A stretch of 64,000 bases of DNA from Heterocephalus glaber (Eukaryota > Chordata > Mammalia > Rodentia > Bathyergidae), in the NCBI RefSeq assembly GCF_000247695.1, contig NW_004624848.1, positions 3,949,918-4,013,917 of the forward strand, given 5' to 3'. A program made the translations under genes and the position numbers. Positions 54,831-64,000 of this stretch are shown piece after piece. The stretch's first letter is position 1. The number at the start of each line of letters is the position of its first letter. A model generated the notes under the pieces. That model had not been told where the DNA came from. It ran no database searches and saw only the letters and a program-made list of their open reading frames with translations.

Positions 54831-55857
54831 GGAGAGAAGTGACACTGTCAGGTGATTTGTTACTTTGGAGGGTTGACTACACTGCTACCTTCCATTGTTG
54901 TTTCTGATTTTATTTTCATTTTGCCTCTGAATCCCTCGGAGCGTCTGTGGCACAGATGGTGATGTGTTTACTGCCTGTCACATGCCTGCTCTTCACGTTG
55001 GGCAAGGAACCACTGCCCCCAGCTGGTGGTTTCCTTGTAACCCTCCCTTGGGGTTGTGTGGGCCCAGGCCTTGGGTGTGGGAGTGAACCCAGACTTCATA
55101 TTGCACTTTTTCAGAACGCATGTCTTTCTGTTTATTGATTGCATCCTCATAGGACTTTCAGAACAGGTGCAGAAGAAACAAGTATACCTAACCCTTAAAA
55201 AGACATGGTCTTATTTTATGCATTTTCTCATTTTTTGTTTTATAAATTTTTTTTAACTATGTTTCTCGAAAAGAGTGTGTTGTGGAGGAATTATTTTTGA
55301 GTCTGGATTAAACTTGAAACAGTTTTATTTTCTGCAGCGTTTGCCCTTGGTTTTATGTCTGCACTGTGCCGCCCAAGGCGGGAGAGGAGAGGGCGTGTGG
55401 TCCCCATTTAGTTACCTAAGCAGCTCTCCTGCAGAAGCACCTTGAAACACCTTCTGGGAAATACTGCTTTAACTAAAAACACAGACAGCAGAAGGTGGAA
55501 GAAAAGAGCTGAATGAGAAACAAAACTTGCTCTCACTGTCTTGATTTTTGTGGGCACATTACAAAATAACGTTTAATGAAAATTCCATGTTTTCTTTCTT
55601 CTTTTCCCTGGGTACCCTTTCCTCCCCTCCTGTCTAAGATGAGGCTGCTTTATGTAATAGAAAACGTCTAGGGAATGACTCTTGAGTATTTACTTCCTTA
55701 CATAGATCTTTTCTATGTGTGCCAGTTCTGTGTATGCTCAAAACTTGGTGTAACTGTTGGACTTGGTGTAAAACTTCACAGAGAAGAACTGCTTAGTACA
55801 AGGGAGGCTTGCCTATTGTTGTAGAGTAATAATTACTTAGGAGATGAAATTGCTGTT
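54831..55857. other. Unique intron sequence
   Basis: Nothing recognised. Confidence 0.5.
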
Positions 55858-55870
55858 AAAACAGATGTGA

Positions 55871-55971
55871 GTTGGCCCAGGATTTAGCTTGGTGGTTCCA
55901 GTGCCTGCCTTGAAAGTGCAAGGTCCTGAGTTCGATCCCCGGTACCAATAAAAAAAAAACCCCAAAAAACC
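55871..55971 (+). mobile_element. ID SINE with 12-base duplication
   Basis: 'cccaggatttagcttggtgg' to 'ccccggtaccaataaaa'. aaacagatgtga occurs at 55859-55870 and 55972-55983. Confidence 0.95.
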
Positions 55972-55983
55972 AAACAGATGTGA

Positions 55984-57683
55984 CTTGATGAACTTCATAG
56001 AATGTGTTGTGCATTAACATGATTCTACCAACGGGCATGGGTCTAGGTGGATTAAGGAACTTGGCCTCATAATCTTAGTTCTTTAGTTTACAATTTTTTT
56101 TAGTATTTGTGCTGCTGAAGTGAGCACAGTTTACAATTTTTTTGTTGTCCCCTCTCCCCATGGAATTTGCAAATGTTAGTGACCAGGTAATATTAAATAA
56201 CATTGTTTTTAGCAATATTGATATTAACTTTGTTATTGCAGTAGTTTTATTCTATGAGGTTACTATGACCACTGATTTAGCAGATTTGTTAGCTTCTGTC
56301 CCTATAGCAAAAGACCTGGGACAAGCACCTTATAAAGAAAAGGATCATTTGGACTTAGAGTTTCGCAGGGGTCAGTCCCAGCTCCATTGGCCCACTGCTC
56401 TGGACTCTGGAGGGGATGCAGGGTTGCAGTGACGAGCAGACGGTGGAGCTACCTGCTCATTTCATGTCCTGGAGGAGGAGAGAGAAGGCGGGGATCTGGT
56501 CCACAGCCCAAGGGTGCGCCCCGTGACCCCAGCGGCTCCCACAGGTGCCCAGACACTGCACCCTCTCACCCACACCCAGGGCCAGGCCTGTAGCACTCAG
56601 GCCTCGGGGGCTGCTCAGCATCCACACGGTATCGGGGAAGGCACGAGGTTGGGCTCCTGCAAACCCGCGCTCGCGATGTGTTGACTGATCCGTGTGTGAC
56701 CTTGTTTTATGTGTGCTCCTTCCGTGGTTGATTCCTGAACATTTAATTATGGGCAGGAGTGCGTCACCCACAGGAGACAAAAGTGCTAAAAATAGATGTG
56801 ACTTAATGAAACCCGAACTTTGAAACTTTGTTTCTGCTGTGGCTATAACAGGTAACTACCCAAAGCCGACGCCTTGCACTGAGGAGCCGACTTCTGTGTT
56901 GTGCTTAGGGCCACTGTCACCGCAGACTCAGCAGAGGGGAAGCGGCAGGGAAGCGGGCGCTGGACGTGCCGTGGGGAGGGCACCTGTGCTGCGATGGGCA
57001 CTGAGGAGGCGAAGGGGCTCCTGGCCCAGCTCTGCCGGGAGCGCTCCTGCCCTCCCCTGCCTCCACCTGCCCTGCCGTTGGGTGGCCGCGGCAGCCCCAG
57101 GTAGATGCATCTTGGGCTCACGAGTGCGCGTGCGTGTTACAGTGGGTGAGTTCTCGGGGTGGGGTCTCTGAACCCCAGGAGGCTGGTGCTGACCCTGAAG
57201 CTTAGGCTTCTGTCAGCCTGGCTCCTCTCAGCTGCAGCTCTCTCCCGGTCTTTGTCGCTCTGGCTCTGCCGCTTTTGGCCCAGCTTCAGTGTGAAGTGTG
57301 TGTAGGCTGCTGCTGATCCAGGACGGAAGAAAATAGAAAGTGACTAAGTAGTGGGGCTGTTAGGGACCATACGCCTGGGGGGCCGCGCTGTGACACTCAC
57401 CAGTCGTGCCCCAGTCAGCTCGCTGTTGTGCTGTCCTGTTCTCTGCCCTCTGGGCTTTGCTGTAGCTCATCACGGGGACATAATCCCTGCTTCAGAGGTG
57501 GACCGTTGTGTGTGCAGCATGAGTGTGCACACGTAGTGTGCTTAAGTTCTGTCGTCCCGCTGGGCTTTTCTTTTCCGTGCGGGCTTACGGTTGCACACAG
57601 CAACAGCCAGTGAAGATGTCCTGTTTAAGAACACAAGTTCAGGTTGGTTTGGATGCAAGCAAATGACCGATTTGGAGCGGTGC
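55984..57683. other. Unique intron sequence with a GC-rich middle
   Basis: G+C rises across about 56500-57130. Open frames at 56839-57171 (+), 56843-57121 (-) and 56457-56780 (-) have no recognisable domain. Two short matches 'cagtttacaattttttt'/'agtttacaatttttttt' lie at about 56086 and 56128. Confidence 0.5.
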
Positions 57684-57700
57684 TTGTTAACTGATTATTA

Positions 57701-57817
57701 TTATTATTTTTAAATTTAATTAATTTATCTATTTATTTTTTGGTACCAGGAATCAAGCTGTGTGCCTCACGCTTGCCAGACAGGTACTGTACCACTGAGC
57801 TACATCCCCAGCCCCGT
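57701..57817 (-). mobile_element. ID SINE, minus strand, perfect 17-base duplication
   Basis: A (TTA)/(TTTA) tail, 'ggtaccaggaatcaagctgt' to 'gctacatccccagcccc'. ttgttaactgattatta occurs at 57684-57700 and 57818-57834. Confidence 0.97.
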
Positions 57818-57834
57818 TTGTTAACTGATTATTA

Positions 57835-58460
57835 AAAAGACTGTCAAAATGATTTATATGGAAACAGTATTTAGGATTGGTAAAAATATAATAAAATTCT
57901 GTGCTGGACTGTCGACAGTGAATCTAAACCACACATGCTATTCCCTGTCTTAAAAGCTCTCAATCTGGTACAGGATGCAAACTATTAGAAGACAAAAAGC
58001 ACAAGTGTCACGGTGTGGAGGTAAGTTGGTTGGAGTGAGGTCGCCAGAGGTCAGGTCAGCCCTTACCGCGTGGCTGGGAGCTGGCGTCGTGCTTGTAGGT
58101 TTGGAGCGGGATGTCCTGAACGGCGTTAAGTTTCCGCTTCAGGGAGGCAGCAGGGGTGTGCAGCTGCTCTCGCGGGAAGGGTATTGGTGGGAGGCAGGGC
58201 CAGTCCTGAGCGTCGGTGCCTCGGCACGGGGAGAAGGTGCTGAGGAGCGGGAACCTCTGCGTGGGGTGGGGAGAGGAGGACGTTCGCCTCTGCCCCGCAG
58301 GGGGTGGTATTTCTTCTCTCCCGCCTGAACCTCGCTTCCTAACGCCAGTCCCAGCTCAGAGTCTGAGTGGAAGGCTGTGCCTGAACCTGTGAAAGTCTTG
58401 CGCATCATCGTGCTTTCAGCTGCGACACTGCTTTTAGGTTGATCTACCCCCCGATACAGT
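57835..58460. other. Unique intron sequence
   Basis: Mid-GC; the 117-codon plus-strand frame (57975-58328) shows no domain. Confidence 0.5.
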
Positions 58461-58770
58461 TTTTAACATACATCTTTTATTCTGGGGTAGTTTTAGGTTA
58501 CAGCAAAGTTGCACAGGTAGCCCAGAAAGCTCTTGTATCCCCTCACTGAGTTTACATGTTGTTAATATGTTGCGTTGCTGCAGCTCATTTGTGAAAACGG
58601 AAGCCGACTTTGGAAGCTCAGTCTCACCCAGATGTGCTCACCTCTGTCCAGGCCCGAGAGGAGCCCTGTGCTCAGCCGGCCTTCTCCTTACCCACCCTTC
58701 CTGGCCGGTTTTCTTGTTTCTCCTGACTTACTGTCACGTGTTGAAACTGATGACTAATGGTCAGGCATTT
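58461..58770. mobile_element. Old L1M-like fragment
   Basis: 'ttttaggttacagcaaagtt', 'gcacaggtagcccagaaagc' and 'ttacatgttgttaatatgtt' match the phrases seen in the 43285-43600 element. Decayed. Confidence 0.5.
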
Positions 58771-58854
58771 TCAGGGAATGTTAGGCGCCGGGCACAGTTC
58801 TGCAGTCTTGCACAGACTCCGCCCTGACGGCTCATGTCAGACTATGGTAAAGCT

Positions 58855-59015
58855 GCACATGGTGGCACCTGCCTGGAATCCCAGCACTCAGGAGTCTGAG
58901 GCAGGAGAAGCGCTGTGAGTTCGAGGCAGCCTGGGCTACATAGTGAGTTTAAGGCCAGTCTGAGCTACTTAGCGAGACCCTGTCTCAAAACCAGACCAGA
59001 CTAGACCAGACCAGG
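58855..59015 (+). mobile_element. B1 SINE with internal duplication and (CCAGA)n tail
   Basis: 'gcctggaatcccagcactca', the duplicated 'taaggccag' segment, 'gagaccctgtctcaaaa', then five imperfect CCAGA units. Confidence 0.95.
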
Positions 59016-61369
59016 GCACCCAGAACATGTAAAGAGTCAGGTTAGACACAGACTGTAACAGCCTGCTGTTTTGTTGGGGAACTCTAGTTTATGCGGACTT
59101 CAGACGTGAGTTACCTGGAGGGGGGTGACATTCCTGGTTCTTGGGACTCTGAGGGCTCGTTGGTGCCTCCTGTGCTTTAGAGACCTGGGGTTCACACGTC
59201 ACTGTGCGGAGTGAGTGCTCTGAGGGGCACCCTGTCCGTATGTGCAGTTCACAGCGTGCTTATCTTACGCCTTTGTTAGAATTACTTAATACTAAAATGC
59301 ATTTATATTTTCTAAGGGCCATTAAATTGGCTTTACCTGCCTGATGGTTGATAGTGCATTGTCATTCTGAGGTAATTTAGTTGTTGAATTTAATGTTTCA
59401 TTTTGTAAATAAAGGCATTAGTGCTTATGATTAGTATGGAGTAAATGTAATTTTTCTGACTGAGGGCTTAAGAATCAGTCACACTAGTACCTGTAAGCCC
59501 ATGCCGTAGTTTTCGTTGCTGCTGTTCTCATTAGTACTCTGAGGTAGGGCGGAAACTACACAGTAACTCAAGTTAACCATGAAAGCCCTCCAGGAAGGTG
59601 TTGGACTTCGTGCGAGGGTGTTTTCATACAGCTTTTTTGTAAAAAGGTACAGAATTCCGTTTTGAAGTCTTTTGTTTCCATTGTCTGTTCTGGTAGGAAA
59701 GACCGGAAGATTCTTTGGCAGGTCACTTTAGGAAACCCTCTTGGGAGGGTTTTAACAAGAGAAAGTTAGGGAAACTAAGGAATTGCTGTGTGAACTCATG
59801 CATTTATGATTAATTTCATAAGTGTTGTATATCTTAAACATGTTTTTGTCCGATTGTTTTCTATTTCTTTTAGCTTTCTGATTTTGTAAATATTTGAATA
59901 CTTGCTATATGCCATTCACTTTGTTCAGATTTTTATATTGGTTACTTACTGTATTCCTTCAATCTCTTATTTGTCTGTAACAGACGGTTTAGTTAAATGA
60001 CTAGCCCTTGTCAGCCTTAGAACTACCTGGTGTGGTGGACATGAGCTGACTTCATAAGAAATTTAGGAACTGGATTGAAATTGTGTGGCTCACTGGTGCC
60101 CTTGACTGTGCTGAAGGATGTGGAGAACTTTAAAAATACTGTGTCAGGGTTCCACCTCTGAATTCTGACTTGCAGTATGGTCAGGGCATTGCTAGGTGGG
60201 CGGTCTGCTTGGCCCGGACTCCAGACCAGTGACAGTGAACCCCTGACACCAGGAGCCCGCTGTGGCACGAATGCTGTGGGGTCACCATTGCACGGACTAT
60301 GCAAAGCCTCCCAGGTGATTTGAATGTCCAGGTGAGTTCGAAAACCACTGTTAGAAAGTTCTCCTCACCCTATGGCAAGAAGATTGAGACCTAGCCTTAA
60401 TAATCAGTCATTTCTGCTTTGAGGGTACAGAATCGTACTGAAATTAGTAAGTTCAATATACCTTCTAAAGTAGCTATCCATAGTGGTGGGTTTAATGATC
60501 TAGACATGTAGCTGAAGCCCGGATCTCCCTGCAGCTGAGCTGTCAGTGATTCCAGGTGAGGAGCTTGGGCTACAGTACCAGAGAGGCTGGGTTTTTCCTG
60601 GCCTGTGAAAGACCCTCACTGCCCTGCCACCACCGTTTCCTGAAATTCCATCTTTACTGTTGCTGGAGAAACCGTCCAGTCCTTGGAATAACTTGTAGGC
60701 TATTCAAGGAAAATACTGTGCAAATTTGCAAGTGAAGGATGTTTTAAATGCACATGAGAGTTAGCTCACCTTAGATAGGATGAACATACACAAACTTCAG
60801 TGCTTGGCATGATATGTAGTAGCTGCCTGATTAGTATTAGAGTGAATACACAAAAGGACTGTAAACATGTTTCTACCTTTTAGTCCAAAATACTGCTGTA
60901 TTTAGCAGGGACTTTGCATTGATCGACTGACGTTTTGTGAGTTGATGAACTTCTTTGTGCTTTAATTCTCTTAGAAAGTTGGGGTTGGGTACCTGCCTTC
61001 TAAGCATTTTCTAGCTCTAGCACTTTATGCTTCTGTAACCACTAGTATATCGGCAATATAACTTTAAATGAATGACAAGTTATCTCCTACCTAATTAGGA
61101 GATTGTTGGTCTGGAGCTGGAAGTGAGAGAGCAGGCAGGCTTCACTCCATTGATGAAGTGGCAGGGAACTTGCTGGGTGGGTGTTCTGGGAAGGGCAGTC
61201 AGGGTGGCTGTTCCCTCCTAACACAACTCCTGAGTGCTCCAAGAAGTAAAGGAGGCGCATGACAGTGTTACCCGTGTCTCACTGTCTCTTCTGAAATCCT
61301 TTCTCTCCTCAGGTGGTCTTTATTTTTTGAGAATGCATACTTTTGGTATTTTTTTTCTTACACATAAAA
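59016..61369. other. 2.3 kb repeat-poor intron sequence
   Basis: No SINE, LTR or gene recognised; at most a short L2/MIR-like relic near 60800-60850. Confidence 0.5.
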
Positions 61370-61734
61370 ATAAGCGTTCTGCTTTATTGACATATTATAA
61401 AGTGAACACTAGTGATCTCATCATGCATATCAAGAAATAGAATGTTACCCATATCCTAGGAATGCCTTATCCCTTTTTTTCCCCAGATTCTACTTCATCT
61501 TCAAAGGAACCACTGGTCCAACATTTGGTTCTATAGGCTAGTATTTTTGTTTTGAAATATATGTAAAGGAAATACAGGATGCAGCACTTGTGTCTGGCAT
61601 GTCTAGTACTACGTCTGTGACAGTCATTCCTATTGTGATCAGCAGATCATTCATTGTCATTACTAATGCAGTATTCCATTATACAGATGTTCCCGTGGAC
61701 ATGTCTGTTTGGTTGCTTATGGATATTTAGGTTG
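61370..61734. mobile_element. Old L1M-like fragment
   Basis: 'tttattgacatattataaag', 'atatcaagaaatagaatgtt' and 'gcagtattccattatacaga' are typical of old L1 3' regions. Confidence 0.5.
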
Positions 61735-62640
61735 TGAATCAGGTTTTTCTTTTCTTAGACACAGTACTTGACAACCACAGTTTATGAGAGGAAAGGTTTA
61801 GTTTAACTCATGGCTTTGGGTGATCAGTACATGGTCGCCAGATCCCAAGGCAGAAACGTCACAGTGGAGCAGAGCTGCTCATTTCATGGTGTCCAGGAAG
61901 AGAGGCAGAGTGGGAAGGCAGGAAGTCAGACAGAGACCCTGAGGCTGCATCTCCATAGCCCACCCAGCCACCCTGGAAGTGCACTCTGCCAATCCCCGAA
62001 GATGGGTCCTGAGGCCAGTTAAATAAAAAATCCACCCTCATGGCTACATCCTACCCCCTTTTAACTCGTTACAAACGTACCTCCTTAAACTATACTTATC
62101 TACAAATAAATACCACAGGGAGCTCATAATAATACTTGACACAGTATGACCTGAAACGCATTGATACCTTCCCCACAGTCTCAACAGTTCCAGCACTGTT
62201 CAGAAATCCAAGTGAGGTCTCTCTTGGGCTCAAGACAAACTCTTAGCTGTGAACCTCTACAAAACCCCAAGATACAAAGGGACAAGGTAAACATCCCAAT
62301 TCCCTAAAGGAGGATAGGGGGATAAAACACTGGGTCAACGTAAAACCCAGTCCCAGCAGGGTAGACATGAGGGCCTGTAGCTCTGTGCCTGGCACCCTTG
62401 GCACTTGGGGTGAGACGTGCGCCCCAGAGCGCTTGGTGGTTGCAGCCCCCACAGCTGCTCTCTGAGGCTGGCTTCACTCTTGGGGTGCCGCTTTCCATGG
62501 CAGGCATCCTGTGCTCCTCGCATCTCCGGCTTCCTGGGGTCGCTGCATCTTTGGCTTCTCATCCACAGCTTTATACACCCTCCAACTTCTGGTACCATTG
62601 AGCTCACATTATAAGCACTGCTTTCACTCAGTTGCCTTTG
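61735..62640 (-). mobile_element. MaLR-type LTR plus internal relic, antisense
   Basis: An inverted LTR-like part (about 61735-62160) is followed by 'cagaaatccaagtgaggtct', 'gatacaaagggacaaggtaa' and 'ctgcatctttggcttctcat', which resemble inverted MaLR internal sequence. Many stops, no coding capacity. The short frames here (62243-62614) are by-products. Confidence 0.55.
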
Positions 62641-63663
62641 TTTTTCTGTTTTTGCTTTAGATTGCCTCAGAAACTGGTGACTGCCTTAAACACTTAAGAA
62701 GGACTAGCGTTGGTGATGGTGGCGGGCGGGGGGGGGGAGCTCGGCATGTCAGAGTTGTTGGTGCCTTGTGCAGTGGTTTCTGGAGAGAGCTGGCAGGCAG
62801 GACGAGTGACTGACTCCAGGTCTTACAATTTGGTGATCTCTTGTTTAGGCATTCTTAAACGATTTCGGAAATTGGAATCGGAGGGAACTGGTGATCTTTT
62901 CAGGTTCTCAGATAGGATTTGATTCTAGAAGTAATTTAAATAATATTTTCAGGTGTGGAACCATAAGTTTAAAATGTACTTGGCATTCTATGCGTCCCAT
63001 ATAGAAATCACAGAGATTAGCATGTGGAAACATAGCTGGTATGAATGGTCACTGTTTCTCGAATTGGAAACAGGCACAACCTTACACTGTAGTGAGGAGA
63101 CTGAGAGTTTTGTTTACCAAAAGTGCAGTAGGTGAGAAAAAGTTGATAAATTTGGCACTTGAAGACGACTTGGAATTCCAGCTAGCAGTTTTAATTCCCT
63201 ATTTTGATGGATGCTCAGTCTCTTGTCCATTTCTTTTTATTTCCTTTACTTTGTTTTCACATGATCTAAGTGGATTAGAAGATTGAATCTTTTGGCATTT
63301 CTTCTTCCCTTTGGGCTAGAACAAAGGTGGGAATGTTTGTTAATATAGTTCTGTTTTGAGAAATCTATTTAGTGGAAAGGAGATAATGTACTTCTTTGTG
63401 AGACTTTCCAGATAGGGAACATAAGTGATGTTATCTGTCTCTGTAGTAGAGCCATTACTGAGCATTATTCTGTTGTTGTCCTTGAATCAATTGGCTGTTT
63501 GGGTCAGGAGAGTTTCCTGGAATTTGGGCAGTATTGAAGAGGGTATGACAGCCCTGTGGTGTGTCTTGATTCCTTCTCAAGGAATGGAACCGCCATGCTA
63601 TGTCTTGGCAGAGCGGTGCCATAGTTAATTAGTAAATATCTCCTTATGCTTCAAGCTGGACTG
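62641..63663. other. Unique intron sequence
   Basis: A G10 run at 62728-62737. No gene or clear repeat. Confidence 0.5.
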
Positions 63664-63757
63664 TTTTTTTTTTTTTTTTTTCCTCGTGGTGCTGGAGATT
63701 GAACCCACAGCCTCAGGCATGCTAGGAGGTGCACTGCCTAAGCCACATCCTCAGTCC
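63664..63757 (-). mobile_element. ID SINE, minus strand, diverged
   Basis: A long poly-T, 'gtgctggagattgaacccac' to 'taagccacatcctcagtcc'. Confidence 0.9.
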
Positions 63758-64000
63758 TGGTGAGCAGTATGTGATCTTGGAAAACTGTATATTTCATTTG
63801 TCATGTATATTGGTACAAAGTATAAGTGAGCTTTGAGCTTCTTTGAAGAGTCCCTTTGTATTTCCTTGCTCTGAAACCCTTGAGAATAGTCATAAAATAC
63901 AAGGATTTATATTTTTTATGCAGTCATCAGTATGTATTAAGTTGAGCCATTTTCTTGTGTATACTCTAGCCAGCTCTTCCCAAGACCTCAAGGTAAAGGC

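Larger units (their letters stand above)
19078..64000 (+). other. RAPGEF2: RAPGEF2 intron 1 (5' portion, continues past the window)
   Basis: No stretch after 19078 looks like the next RAPGEF2 coding exon, which I would expect to encode residues like DLEIVYSYLHGMEAL. The intron therefore exceeds 44.9 kb. It is made of SINEs, LINE and LTR fragments and unique sequence, itemised below. Long first introns of this kind commonly carry enhancers and alternative first exons, but none can be proven from sequence alone. Confidence 0.8.

Noticed and set aside
57975..58328. A 117-codon frame with a donor-like GAGGTAAGT near 58018
   Set aside because: No domain, no matching acceptor or conservation evidence; a single donor-like site is expected by chance in 45 kb.
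61735..62640. Possible retroviral gene in the MaLR-like region
   Set aside because: MaLR elements lack most viral genes, and all frames are short and interrupted.

Overview
This is nuclear DNA from a mammal, almost certainly a rodent. It has vertebrate intron and CpG-island architecture and is crowded with two tRNA/7SL-derived SINE types. The first is ID-like elements (A box 'GGATTTAGCTCAGTG', B box 'GGTTCGATCCC', A-rich tail). The second is B1-like elements, many with the internal duplication typical of rodent B1 and many fused to an ID unit (B1-dID type). L1 fragments and MaLR-type LTRs are also present. I cannot fix the species; the mix of ID, B1 and B1-dID would fit a beaver, kangaroo-rat or squirrel-type rodent. 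There are no bacterial-style genes, operons or CRISPR arrays, and almost every open reading frame of 60-130 codons is chance or lies in a repeat.

Layout. Positions 1 to about 18,270 are gene-free upstream sequence full of old repeats. A strong CpG island (about 18,276-19,350) holds a TATA-less, GC-box and CCAAT-type promoter and one coding exon, 19,009-19,077 (+). This exon encodes 23 residues starting MASYVDNSFRQAV and ends in a consensus splice donor (CAG|GTGAGC). I recognise it as the first coding exon of the long isoform of RAPGEF2 (Rap guanine nucleotide exchange factor 2, PDZ-GEF1). The rest of the window, 19,078-64,000, is the 5' part of intron 1. I find no second coding exon, so the intron is longer than 44.9 kb.

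The intron carries a second, smaller CpG island (about 31,890-32,345) and a GC-rich patch with an NRF1-like site (about 44,030-44,420). It also holds many ID/B1 insertions, some with intact target-site duplications, several L1 fragments in both orientations, antisense MaLR LTRs, a probable ERVK-type solo LTR nested in a SINE, and a truncated U2 snRNA pseudogene.

The functional content is therefore one promoter plus exon 1 of a Rap/Ras signalling regulator, with possible upstream ORFs in its leader and possible regulatory islands in its first intron. I found no credible evidence of an undescribed multi-gene system. The observations most worth following up are the uORFs, the promoter hexamer repeat and the intronic CpG islands.
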